A DNA stretch of 64,000 bases from NCBI RefSeq assembly GCF_949628215.1, contig NC_134282.1:15232723-15296722 (forward strand). The letters are read 5' to 3'. The position numbers and the translations under genes were made by a program. How positions within the stretch are numbered: the first letter of the stretch is position 1; each line of letters starts with the position of its first letter. The notes beneath the pieces were generated by a model. It ran no database searches and was not told where the DNA came from. It worked only from the letters and a program-made list of their open reading frames with translations. This stretch comes from Phalacrocorax aristotelis (taxonomy: Eukaryota > Chordata > Aves > Suliformes > Phalacrocoracidae). Positions 36,901 through 47,480 of the stretch are shown here, in pieces.

Positions 36901-39900
36901 AGCAGGCTCTGTGGGAGCTGCGGCTGCTGCTGGCCTTGGAAATGCAGATTTTTTTCCACCTGACTCCATGAGAAGCAGGAGGTGAGGCACAGCCGACCGG
37001 CACTGTGCACCGCTTGGAGCCCTGCAGATTTTTTTCCGTCACCGATGGGACCCTGACCACCCTAACCCAGGAAACAGGTCCTCACCAGGGGCTGTGCATT
37101 GCTGTCACCCACACCCCCTTGGAAGGTATGAAGGCAGAAGACCTGGCCCCGCGCCTGCTTTGCAGGCTGAGATTTGGGGGCTTTCCCCCTAATTAATGGG
37201 GAGTTTTCGTGTGATGGCTAAAAATTGGGCAATAGGACAGTTGTGATGTCTTGGGGATGACTAACAGCAGTGGGACAGGTCAGCCTCTCTTCTCCAACAC
37301 ATCACTGAGGAGGAAATCCTCATACTTTCCTGCTTCCCCATGAGTTGCAGTGAGTGTGCTGAAGGTGACTTGGAACCGCCCCAGGGACTGGAGCTGTACT
37401 TGATACTGGGTAGACCCCTAGACCTCTAGACCCCAAAAAGCAAGAGGTTTTCACCACTGGCCTGGTGACATGCAACCAGACCTTGCACTATCCCCTCAGC
37501 CAACAATTCTTGCAGCATTACCCCTGGCCAAACTGGATGTCACCCGTACAGGCATGTCACCAGACTGACTGCAAATAATTCTGGATCTAAATCAGTACTG
37601 CTGTCTGGGCTAAAAGTAATTTTGTGACCTGGCTCACTCCACTTGACCACTAGCTAATTTTTCTGGTTGTAAATGCTATTTTTTCCTGTTGTGGATGAGG
37701 AAGACCTAAGGACAGGAGAAGGGCATGCTAAGGGCTGAAAAAAACCAAGAAGCTGCTCGTGGGATCCTGCAAACAGTTCCGCATTTGGGTGGCCCCCTCA
37801 GCCTCATTACCTATGTGCAGGAGCAAGTCTGGAGTACACCAGCAAATACACAAAGTCAACAAATAGTATTAGTGGCAAGTGTTCTTTTTCCCTTAATTTC
37901 TTCATATCCAGGGAATGGAATTGTTGTTGCCTGGAATGATCACATACTCTGTTCAGCTGTAACATGCTCTGGAAATCTCAGGCCCCTGGTGGGGTACCTA
38001 AGCTGACTTGCCAAAGCATCAGACCCATGTGCTGGATTTGAACCAACAGCTGAAGCTTTTGGAGCAGGATCATTGTCCTTCCTAGTGTTGCAGCATGTTA
38101 TGGGTATTTTCTGGCCAACTCACCACATGCTGTCTGCTAGGTCAGTGCTGTGTGGAGCTCAGTGTTTAACCTTGCTGTGCTGGAAACCTCCAAGGGCTGC
38201 CCGAGCCGAGGCAGTAGCACAGCCCGCTGAGCTGTGGCTGATGTGTTGGTGAGGAGGGCAGTGATTTGCACCAGTGGCAGATAGCAATGCTTGACTTCTA
38301 ATTCTGCAAACATCTGCTCCCGCATTTGACTTCTCCCTACACAGTCCAAACCTCCCAGCAGAGCAATCAGGCTGCCTTTACTCTCCTTTGCAGCCCTGTC
38401 CCTGGAGCCAGGGGGGAAAGCAGCGGCAGGACGGAGCTGCTGACTGGAGCAGTGTTTCAGAGGCTGCACTGCTCTTTGTGCAGCCCGCGCGTCTCAGCTG
38501 CGTTGGGCTGATTCACCACTGTAGAGCTGAGTTAGCACTGATGGATGGAGCCCGATCAATGGGGGGCAACGCGTGTCTCTGCCAACAGCTGAGCAGATGC
38601 CATGCCGTGCTCAGTGGGACGCTGCACCTCAGCTGCGGGGAGCAGTCCTGGTGCAGGGGCTGGCATCAGCCCCAGTGCGGAGCAGAGACCACAGAACGGT
38701 TTGTTCTCTACCGATGGGAGCACAGCCAGAGACAGGAACAGGCTCAACTCAGTCAGCAGAGGCTGCATGTCCCACAGAGGCCTTTCCCAAAGCCCTGCTC
38801 TCCTCCCAGGCTGCCACCCCATCAGCCAGCAACAGGCTTTTCAGATCTGCAAGAAGCTACTTCTTTCAAAGGAATATCATGAGCACCTCAGCCCTTTACT
38901 TGAACCTATTGCAGAGAAGGTCTCACTCTCTCCTCCTTCTCTTATCCTAGGGAGATGCTCCTTCAAACTTGCTGTGCAGAAAATATAATGACCTTTTTCT
39001 CCTCACATGCACTTGTTCTCATTTGCAGGCCCATGCATGCTGCTACGGGGAGGACACAGCAGTTAAGCACACATGAATAACCTCGCACTACCACTGCAGA
39101 CATCTGTCTGAGTTTTTTTCCTATGGTTCCAGTACCAAAATATCCCAGGCACAAAGGGGTTTGGAACCTACATTTACAGCTAATGATCTGTACTGGCCTC
39201 TAAGGAAACTGCACAGTAGCTCTGCTAATGGCTTCAAGGGGAAATGCTTCAGCCCTGGCTGCTGCTGGTGCTGCTTGGGGAATTCTGCTTTCAGCTCCGG
39301 CATGCGATAAAAACCTTTCCTTTCTGCTGCAGACGTGATGGCTCTTCTGGAGCGAGGAAAGGCATTGACAGAGCTAATGCCATTAGCTGCCTTTAAGCAC
39401 ACACAGAGAATGTAAAAGCAAACACTGCCCGGTCATTCAGTGACTGGGGTTAGCTCAAACCAGCTGTGCATCCCCCGGCGTGCCCTGCTTTCTGGGTGTT
39501 GTACCACTGCCCTTCTCCAAGTGCTGCCTGCTCCCCCCGCCCCAGGAGAGAGCAGTAGCAGAGCATCCTGGGTCTAGACCTGCGGCACTCGCGATCTCCA
39601 GGTGCTGCAGGTCCCCCATGCAGGCAAGGCAGCCTCACAGCCCCCACCCTGGGGAAAGCCCTGCAGGATACACTTTCCTGGGTGTTTCATTTCCCCCTCA
39701 CCACCTGCCCTTCCCCTCCCCGGGAAAGGCGAGGGAAGAGCTGCAAGATGCGCTTTTTCTTTTGTGAGGTGTGTCACAGCAGTGCCAGCCTGAGCGTGCT
39801 CAAATCCAGCTGTGGCCACTGCCACCTGCTACATCTTGCTGCCCATCACGGCTGAGCGTGACCTGGGCAAGAAGGCGCCTGCTTCGAGGGGGGCTCCCTG

Positions 39901-40794
39901 CTCTCACCATTACCCCTTCCCAGGCAAAATGCCCCAGAGCGACTACCTCCTCAGCTTGACTCACGCTGAGGCAATGGTAGAAGATTCTCACTGGTTCGGT
40001 GGCAGATTTTGCAATCTGTTTTAATGAGATATTTGGAAGTCTGGAGGCTGGCTCCTTGCACAAGGAGCATGGCCTGGCCCTGGCAGCTGCTTGGGCTTTT
40101 CATTGACATTCCTGCAACTCACCTGATTGCAGCACAGGCACAGTGGAAGACATTTAGACATCAGAAATGCCAGATTAATTATCTCTTAATTGATACCTCC
40201 ACTTGGGGACAGATGAAACCGGAACATCTCTACTACCCTGGGAGCCTGCTCTTACAAACAGATTTACAGCTAAAAATACTGCAGCAGCCCCATGGCTAAT
40301 CAACTTCACTGCTTACCCCGGGTGAGGTTATGAATTTTTCTTGGGCTAATGCTGCAAGCAGTGATGGATCATCTGCAGCAGTGGTGCCACGAGGGCTGCA
40401 CAGCGCTCCCTGCACCCATAAGCATGCTAGCGAGGGGCAGCTTGCCCCGCGCGAGCCACACAGCAGCCTCAGAACCATGCCGTTAGGTTTCTTGAGCCTC
40501 CAATTTAGCCAAAGCGAGCCCTGACACAAGGCTTCTCGCATGTTCCTGTCCCCGTCATTACAGGCTGCAGAGAGAAAACCTCATCCCTGTGTCTTATAAG
40601 AGATCTCAAGTGCCTGGTGTGTATCCCCACAGCGTAAGATTTCCAGCTGGCTCAGGAATCCCACTTGGTGCTTGCAAGGGCCTTTCTGCGGGGTGCCCTC
40701 CTGCAGCTACAACACATCCCAAGGGATCTCCCCCCACCCCCATCTCCTTACAGTTAAGCACACGCAGACTGGCCAAATTGCCACAGCGAGCCGT

Positions 40795-41540
40795 TTCTTT
40801 TAAATTAGTCATCTTTATTTTCTTCACGTTATGTGCAAACAGAGGAGATCACAATGGTGGTGTTCTTAAAAATAACAAAATGTATTTGCATACATTTCCC
40901 TATGTACAGGTGAACAGCCACAAGTAGAGTCTTCTTTTGCACAGCAAAAGATCTAGAGCATTGAGACTGGGGACAGGGCCAGGGCCCAAAAAAGGGTCTA
41001 ACATAAAAATAATAATTAATAAAAAAAAAATTTCACAACAGTGCAAACCTCTCGGACACGACAGCACGATGGAGTGACTTTAATGGAGAAAACGGCGGGG
41101 GGGCCGTCTCGGATGTGAGATTTCTGTCTGTAAACAAGGCGCAACACCTCCCTCCCGCCGCCCTCCCCGGGGAAAGCTATTCCAGGAATTTGGCAGATCT
41201 TCAAGGGCTGAGCCGGAGGTAAACAGCCCGCGGCCGCCTCCCCTCCTCGGGCCACGGCGGGCTGGGGCCCGGCTCCGGCCGCCGCCGGCACCGGGAAGGG
41301 CGGCCGCTCCCCGGGATGCTGCGGGACGCGGTGGCGCCGCAGGGGTGCGATGCGCCCGGGGGGACCCTGCACGCCCGGAGGGCCCCGGTGCGACCCGGCG
41401 GGGCCGTGCATGCCCCGAGGGGACCGTGCACTCCGGGAGGGACCCGGTGCGCCGCGAAGGGAGCGTGCACGCCCGGAGGGACCCGAGCGCTGCCGGCGGG
41501 GCCGCAGCGGGGCCGCGCACGCCCGGAGGGGCCCGAGCGC
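40795..41540 (-). other. FAM43A: FAM43A 3' untranslated region (predicted)
   Basis: Lies between the FAM43A stop codon and the first AATAAA found downstream on the minus strand. The distal half is AT-rich (runs such as about 40998-41030), typical of a 3' UTR. The first 200 bases after the stop are an extremely GC-rich tandem repeat. The cleavage site is inferred about 15-20 bases past the AATAAA and is followed by a GT-rich stretch (minus-strand TGCGTGTG), as expected of a downstream element. The length is an inference. Confidence 0.65.
40814..40819 (-). terminator. FAM43A: Polyadenylation signal AATAAA of FAM43A
   Basis: Plus-strand TTTATT at 40814-40819 reads AATAAA on the minus strand, about 720 bases downstream of the FAM43A stop codon. 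A GT-rich element follows within about 50 bases. It is the first canonical hexamer I found downstream of the gene in the correct orientation. Confidence 0.65.
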
Positions 41541-41545
41541 TCAGC
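41345..41545 (-). repeat. GC-rich degenerate tandem repeat at the FAM43A stop codon
   Basis: Units built around TGCACGCCCGGAGGGACCCG (plus strand) recur at about 41368, 41407, 41425, 41468 and 41511 with variable spacers. The last unit ends across the FAM43A stop codon, so the C-terminal codon region and the start of the 3' UTR belong to the repeat tract. On the minus strand an alternative frame (284 codons, 41080-41934) reads through as Arg/Ala/Pro-rich sequence and is judged spurious. Confidence 0.75.
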
Positions 41546-42629
41546 CGGTCTCGGGGTCGCCGGGGGGCGGCTGCTCGGCGCCGTTGCAGGGCGGGGCGGC
41601 GCCCTCCGGGCCATTGCTCTCCAGAGAGGACTCGCTGCCCGTGCTCTCGCCGGAGAGCAGCCGGCGGACGCGGAGGTCGGCGCGCAGCGAGCGCAGGTCG
41701 TTCCCTAGGCTGAGCTCGCCCAGGTCGCGGAGGAGCTGGCCCAGCTCCGGGCCCTCGCCGCGGCCGGCGCCGGCGCGCAGCAGCTCGCCCTCGGGCTCGC
41801 CCAGCGCCTCCAGGATGTCCTCGCAGTCGCAGTGCATGGCCCGCTCCTCCTGCTCCTCGCCCAGCAGGTCCTCCGTGATGGAGCCCAGCTTGGGCGCGCT
41901 GCGGCTCCGCTCCACCGGCGGCTTGTAGCAGCACTGCCCGTTGAGCAGCTTGCGCAGCGGCACCAGCGGGATGCTCTGCTCGCCCACCAGCTGCTGCTGC
42001 TGGTGCCGGGCGTCGTCCCGCTTCTTCAGCCGGCGGAACTCGGCCAGCGCCGTGGCCGAGGTCTGGTAGAGCAGCAGGGCCATGGCCTTCGCCTTCTCGG
42101 GCTTGGAGACGAGCACGGCGTGGCAGCGCAGCATCACCGCTTTGTGCTTCAGCTCGTGGCGGTAGATCCAGGCGAAGACGCGGGGCAGGCGCGGGTCGGC
42201 CACGCAGTAGGTGACCCGGTGCAGCAGGTAGAGGTGGCCGGGCCGGCGCAGCCCCTTGTCCTCGGCGTGGGCCATGCGGATGCCCTGCGCGCTGATGGTC
42301 AGCTTCATCTTGGTGCCCTGTCGGCCCGCCTCGCTCTTGCTCCAGATCTTGCAGACGGCCAGGTCGGTGCAGCCCTCGCCCTTGGACTGGATGGTGGTGG
42401 CGTTGCCCAGGTAGAGCACGGTGTACGTGGGGTCCTCGCTGGTCACGCGGAATTTCCGCCGCTTGGAGCGGAACATGCTGCCCACGCGGTGCAGGGCGCT
42501 CTCGGGGCAGGCGCGGGCCAGCGAGGTGAGTGCCGAGTAGTGCACGCTGACCGCGTACCCCTTGGGCTTGCTCTGCCGCCGCGCCTCGCCCGCCACCAGC
42601 TCCACCTTGCTCCGCTTCCAGGGCAGCAT
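41541..42629 (-). CDS. FAM43A: FAM43A, PTB/PID-domain protein
   Basis: A single uninterrupted exon of 362 codons. The N-terminus (MLPWKRSK, then SKPKGYAVSVHYSAL) and the motif SEDPTYTVLYLGNATT near residues 64-79 are those of FAM43A as I know it in mammals. A phosphotyrosine-binding (PTB/PID) domain spans roughly residues 66-204 and ends in the helix SKPEKAKAMALLLYQTSATA. A conserved ERSRSAPKLGSITEDL block follows at 240-255. The C-terminal third has the LGELSLGNDLRSLRADLRV element (303-321) and a Ser/Glu/Pro-rich tail. The mammalian protein is about 420 residues. The difference is mostly a short acidic linker here (about 256-265), where mammals carry a long Glu-rich stretch. There is no signal peptide or membrane segment. 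PTB domains usually bind NPxY-type peptides, but the partner and role of FAM43A are little known. The start is fixed by the family N-terminus. The gene diverges from LSG1. Confidence 0.96.
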   Translation of the reverse strand: MLPWKRSKVELVAGEARRQSKPKGYAVSVHYSALTSLARACPESALHRVGSMFRSKRRKFRVTSEDPTYTVLYLGNATTIQSKGEGCTDLAVCKIWSKSEAGRQGTKMKLTISAQGIRMAHAEDKGLRRPGHLYLLHRVTYCVADPRLPRVFAWIYRHELKHKAVMLRCHAVLVSKPEKAKAMALLLYQTSATALAEFRRLKKRDDARHQQQQLVGEQSIPLVPLRKLLNGQCCYKPPVERSRSAPKLGSITEDLLGEEQEERAMHCDCEDILEALGEPEGELLRAGAGRGEGPELGQLLRDLGELSLGNDLRSLRADLRVRRLLSGESTGSESSLESNGPEGAAPPCNGAEQPPPGDPETG

Positions 42630-42757
42630 CGCCCCGCCGAGCCGCGGCTAGGCGCCGCGCCGACGGCTCCGGGCGCGGGGGGGCATGCCACGGCGGCGGC
42701 GGCGGCTGGGCTGCCCGCCCGCCTCACATCCTTGCGGGCGACGGGCCGCCGCGGCCG

Positions 42758-42765
42758 TAGATATA
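42758..42765 (-). promoter_or_regulatory. FAM43A: TATA-like box of FAM43A
   Basis: Minus-strand TATATCTA is an isolated AT-rich octamer inside very GC-rich DNA, about 130 bases upstream of the FAM43A start codon. A transcription start about 30 bases downstream (near 42730) would leave a 5' UTR of about 100 bases. Position and isolation support a core-promoter role; there is no direct evidence. Confidence 0.55.
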
Positions 42766-43110
42766 GGCGGGCGCCGGCGCTCCGCGGGCGCGGAGAGGGG
42801 AGGCTCCGCGCACCGAGGGCGGAGCGCCCGCTGCCCGCCGAGCCGCCGCCGAGCTGCTCGCCGCGGCTCCCCGCTCCCGCTCCCGGCCCCGCTCCTGCTC
42901 CCGGCCCCGCCGCGCCGCGCCGTGGGGCGGGCGGGGGGCGGGCACGGGGCGGTACCAGCCCGGACGGGGCGGACCCCCTCGGCCCCGCTCGCTCCGGTCC
43001 GTGGCGCGGCCACCGCGGGGGGGCACCGGCCGCCGCCGGGCCGCCGTGGGTCCCCTCCCGTGGCCCGCCTGCCTCCCAGCTGGCGGGGCACGGCGTGGGG
43101 AGGACCGGCA

Positions 43111-46100
43111 GCTCAAAACCTCCCAAACCGACGAAAATCCCGAGTCCCCACGCCCGGGAGAACGCAAACCCCAGCAGCCTTCCCGGCCAGGGCGTGCCGT
43201 GCAGGAGTCCCACTCTTGCAACATAATCTCTTCCCTTTGATTTGGTTAGGCCGGCTCTGAGAGCTGAAGGGCCTGCAGCAAATAAAAGCTATTATGGATG
43301 AGTAATGCTTTGCTCTTTATCTGAACGCAGCAGCCGAATAACAAGAAGCTGTCTTGTAATTTCTTGCTGGGGTTGCTCGAGTACAGTCACAGACATAATG
43401 AGAGCTTTGGAAAGTTGGTCTCTGTGTCGTTGCTATAGCTTCTCGTGTCATGTATCATATCCTCTGCCAGAAAGAAGAGAAATTCCATGGTTGCAGAGAA
43501 CAGCACTTCATCAGGGTTTTAGTAAACGCCCGACAAAAGGGGAGCGGTACGTACTCGTGCAGTGAAATACGTAAACACCTGCTTAAATTATTTGACAAAT
43601 CATTTCTAGAGTTTGGATCAATTAAAACAAACCCGTGTATCGGTATAGGTATTTCATTATTTTTATTATTACATTATGCCATCTAGCAGATTACTTGGGA
43701 ACTGCAAGTAACCACAGTGACTGGTGCCAAATTATTAAAAACACTTACCCATCTGCTTACATTTCAAAAATACCCCCTCATTGGAGGTCAGCGTCATCAA
43801 CACCATCTCCTGAGGCTTCTAAGCCACAGCTGGTACCGGGGACGCCTGACTACTTCTATGGTTTCCAGAGGCCGGTGGTGGGTGTGGAGCTGTAACACGC
43901 TGCATTTCCTGTCCTCGGCAGCTCCAGCACAGCAGTTTTGCAGCGTTAGGAAGGATGTTGTTGGCCCTGAGATGTTAACGCTCCTGCTTTCCTATGGAAA
44001 AACTGCAGTTGGCGAGCTGCATGGGCCGGGGGCGCACTGGCCAGCGCACACGAGCCCTTGCATGTCCGGGGCAAGCTGGCTGGGCCCCTTGGCATAAAGC
44101 CCAGCACCCATGGCGATGCTCGTCTGGGCTCAGCACCGAGCTCTCTGCCTCCTGGGCAAAGTCCCACTGGGACTCTGCAGGACGGCAGGTGAGGGGCTGA
44201 GGTCTGCCCCAGCTGGTGGTGCCCAGCAGCAGCCCACCCCAGCCAGGGGGTCCCTGCTTTCAGCCCTGGCCGGCCTGACACAGGCTGGGGGCTGGGAGCC
44301 CCCCCAGCACTGTCAGTGCGGTGGGCAGAAGGGGCTGTGCGTCGTGCTGCAGCCCACTGCAGATAGCTCCTGCCAGCCTGCAGGACCATCCCGCTGCATA
44401 ACAGGGAGAGAAAGACTTTGGTTTGTACGACTAATTGATTTCATCTCCAGAAGCATCCAATGTGCTTTTCCTTTGTCGTCTTTGTCTTGCAAGGTGAAAA
44501 CAGAAGACACTGCTGTGCACATAAAATAAATCCAACGGCTTAGGGTGACATGCAACACTCAGACATGGTGTGGCACTCCCACAGCGCCCACAGAGCTGCC
44601 TTCTCCCCTTGAGGCATCTTGCTGAACCACTGCACTGAGAGCCTGCAGCTCCTGGCTTGCACCCCCAGACCCACGTGTGCCCCGTGCTCAGTGGCTGCCA
44701 CCTCCCTGAACGGCGTATGTGAGCTGCGAGGCTGAGAGCAACCCCGACTGCTCCTCTGAGATGTGTGGGCGCAGCAGACACTTCACAGGAGTGGGACTTG
44801 CCTTGCCAAAGCCCTGCCTGCCTCTGCCTGTGGGCAGAGGAGTCTGTCCTGGGTCTCAGGCTGATGGGTCTGCAGGCGGGTGTTTGCTCCAGGTGGGATG
44901 GAGTGGGCAAGGAGCCCCCCACGCCTCCCTGCGGCACTGCCTCCAGAGGGAGGTTAGCGGCAGCCGGGGCTGGCACTACCACACGGACACTTGTGGTAAT
45001 TACTACCGCAGAGCTGTTTGCAGAGGCGTGCTGGGCAGGTGCCTCTGCCACCTCGATTAAAGTAACCCATGTTAGAAATGAAGACCTTAAATTTTCACAG
45101 CATGGCTCGCACAGGCTGCTGAGCCCCATGTGTCTCCAACAGCCCTTGGACATATCTGTCTGCAAACCCCAGCAGCATGAAAGGTGAGGAGCAGCTCCAG
45201 TCCCCTTGACCTCCCCACCACCTCCCCAGTCCCCAGGTGAGCAGCACTTCCATTTTGGCGTTGCCTTCTTGGGGCAGAGGTTTCCTCATCAGCCCCTCTG
45301 AGGCTCCCTGGGGACTCCAGGTGGTGGCTGGCAAGCAGCAGCACCCCCAGCATAGCTGCCTCTGCGCCAGCTGGAAGTGCAGCTGCAGGAGGGTGTCTTG
45401 TGGTTACAGCCCTGCTCGAGGATAGAAGCTGTCTCAGCTCAGTTCCTCACTGTGCTTGCTCACCAGCTGGTGTGCCAGAGACCACTGCAGCCTTCCTGGC
45501 TTCACTAGTGGGCCCCATTAGCTTCAGGATCATCTCTTTCCTGCTTCATAGCAGCTACTTCAGTTCTGGGCGTGGAGAACCCCCACATGCTTCAGCAACA
45601 GAAAAGCACATTGCAAATTGTGGCCTGTGGTGGCAATTCCCGAACAAAATGCTGACCCCTTCTAGTCCCGTGCTGGGCTGAGGAGCTGTGCCACAGTGTG
45701 TGCGTGATGTCTGGCAGCAGGGAGCAGCCCAGTTAAGCTTGCAGCACCTGCCCTAAGCGTGGGGCTATTCCTGGGATGCTGGATGTCCATCTTTTGCTGC
45801 CAGGAGGAGAAGCTGAGGCACAATGAGAGGGGAGCCTGCCCCGCAGGGCCAGGGCATGCTGCCTGGTTCCCAGCGAGCACGAGGCTCCCTCCCCACCTGT
45901 GAGGCCAGCAGCACCCATACTGTGTAGGACATGGGCGCTGCGGGGGGCTTATCTGCCCGGCGCTGTAGCCCGCGGGAAGTACAGCAGCCTGCTCTCTATT
46001 TATGCAATACACCAGCAGCTACTGAGCATCACCTGCCTGCATGCACCCGCCTGGAGAGCTTGTATGAGCCGTGGGAAAGTCTGTAAGATACCATCTCTCC

Positions 46101-47149
46101 CCTGTGGCCCAGCCTGCCCTGTGCTGATGGCGCAGCGAGTGCTGCACTTGGCCCTTGGCAGACCCCCTCCCTGCCCCGCTCCATCCTGCTCCTCCCCTGG
46201 CTGCTCTAGTCTGCGCTGGAGCCCATGGTTGCACCCCACCACAAGCCTGTAGGCTCCAGGGTGCATGCTGCCCCGCCGGGGTGCTCGCAGGCAGGCAGCT
46301 GCCCCCTGCCTCCGTTAGAGGGGGATGCCAGACTGCCTGTGCTGGCTGCTCTGCTGTGGCATGGGGGGATGTTGGGCCTGCCTGATGGGAGAGTGTAAAA
46401 CCCTGCAGAGAGCAGCCCTGTTTCAGGGATGGTTTTCACGCCCAGCAGCTGGAACTGGAGCTGATGCTGGTCCCTGGTTGGGGAGAGTAGTGGGAAAAAG
46501 GAACTGGGAAAAGCTGATATGACAAGAGCAAAATAATCAATGGGAATGTATTGATTTTGTCAGTGTATGGAAACATCCCAGCCTTTCTCCTCACAGATAG
46601 CAACAGAGCTCAGCATGCCACAGCAGCCAAAGTGACACAGTCAAAATGAAACATTTCATACCGGTGTTTCAGTGTTTTCCAAAACAGAGTATTTCAGAGG
46701 CTCTGTAAATATGCTAAACATTGAAGTTTCGACTCTTTGTTCTGAACCGGGACAAAGGAAACACTGAACTGTCAGGACTTTCCACAAAACGGAAAGGCTG
46801 AGTGGCACCTGGGCCCCATGGGCCATTGATGGGGGTAGGCAGAGTACCATGGGCCCCAGCCCCACCGGCTGCCAGCCAGGTAGGTCTCACAGGTAGAGTC
46901 TGCAGATGGCTGCCTGCTGCTGGGAGCTGGAGCAGCCTGAGAGGAGTTGGCAGGGCAGGGGACAGCATCTCCTGCTCAGGGAGAAGCATCCTAAACAGCC
47001 CTTAATGGATGCCTCATGCCAGCCCTGCTGCCATCCTGCCTCTCTGAAGGGGAGCAGCACGCCATCTTGCCGGTGGCCTGCCCTGGTGGGGCTCTGGCGG
47101 TCAGTGCTGGGGGCATAGGTGATGCCAGGATGCCCTGAGAACCACAGGG
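43111..47149. other. Intergenic DNA between divergent FAM43A and LSG1, left part
   Basis: No exon was recognised. The first 600 bases upstream of FAM43A change abruptly from CpG-island to AT-richer DNA (about 43215-43480 and 43555-43760) and are candidate FAM43A upstream regulatory DNA. About 45000-45110 and 46480-46780 are other AT-richer patches. No repeat family was identified. Confidence 0.4.
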
Positions 47150-47480
47150 GGTCTACATGGCAATGGTCATGGATCTCCCTGGGTGCACCGAGGGCGATGC
47201 CGTTGCCGCTCAGGGTGCCACGGCCCAAGGGCAGTCCCAGGGCCAGGGCTGTGCTGCTCAGCGGGGCCGTGGTGGTGGCGGCACACCTCTGCTGCAGTTG
47301 TTTTTCAGTCACTGAGGGTGGCACACCCCACTTCCTGCGCAGGCGGCCCCGGCGCTTCCTGCGCCTGCAGCTATAATTAGAAGGGCAGCCGGCGGCCAGG
47401 GGTGCAGAGCACTCCCTCGGGGGCCACGGCACCCTCGGGGGGGCTCGCCAGGCCAGCGGGGCTGAGCCAGGCGCCCATCC
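47150..47480. promoter_or_regulatory. GC-rich patch with MEF2-type site
   Basis: This short GC- and CpG-richer patch in the FAM43A-LSG1 gap contains CTATAATTAG at 47371-47380, which fits the MEF2 consensus CTA(A/T)4TAG exactly and could equally serve as a TATA-like element. Just upstream are two CTTCCTGCGC boxes (from about 47331 and 47355), which combine an ETS-like core with NRF1-like GCGC. The arrangement suggests an enhancer or the promoter of an unannotated transcript. A 103-codon frame starting at 47402 has no recognisable domain. Confidence 0.35.

Larger units (their letters stand above)
24591..40794. other. Intergenic DNA flanking the 3' side of FAM43A
   Basis: No exon or RNA gene was recognised. 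Two AT-rich islands stand out. One at about 35010-35115 has three TAATTA homeodomain cores at 35026, 35053 and 35062. One at about 40120-40320 has TTAATTA at 40175, some 0.6 kb beyond the FAM43A poly(A) site. Another AT-rich stretch is at about 28010-28175. Several frames of 220-240 codons (for example 29828-30550 minus and 33986-34702 plus) have no domain and look like composition artefacts. Confidence 0.4.
41080..43110. promoter_or_regulatory. FAM43A: CpG island covering FAM43A
   Basis: This 2 kb is extremely GC- and CpG-rich compared with the flanking DNA. It covers the 5' flank, the whole coding exon and the proximal 3' UTR of FAM43A. Its composition creates long spurious frames in other phases and on the opposite strand (for example 464 codons at 41832-43226 plus). 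A promoter with a TATA-like box lies inside. Edges are judged by eye. Confidence 0.85.

Noticed and set aside
41080-41934. 284-codon minus-strand frame overlapping the FAM43A C-terminus
   Set aside because: It is an alternative phase through GC-rich and tandem-repeat DNA, giving low-complexity Arg/Pro/Ala sequence with no recognised domain.
43005-43035. CTCF-like CCACCGCGGGGGGGCACC near the FAM43A promoter
   Set aside because: It needs an extra base relative to the CTCF core and lies in DNA where G/C-rich matches are expected by chance.
41832-43226. 464-codon plus-strand open frame opposite FAM43A
   Set aside because: Its Leu/Ala/Gly/Arg-rich product comes from antisense reading of a CpG-rich exon. 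No domain or start context is seen, and FAM43A on the other strand explains the constraint.
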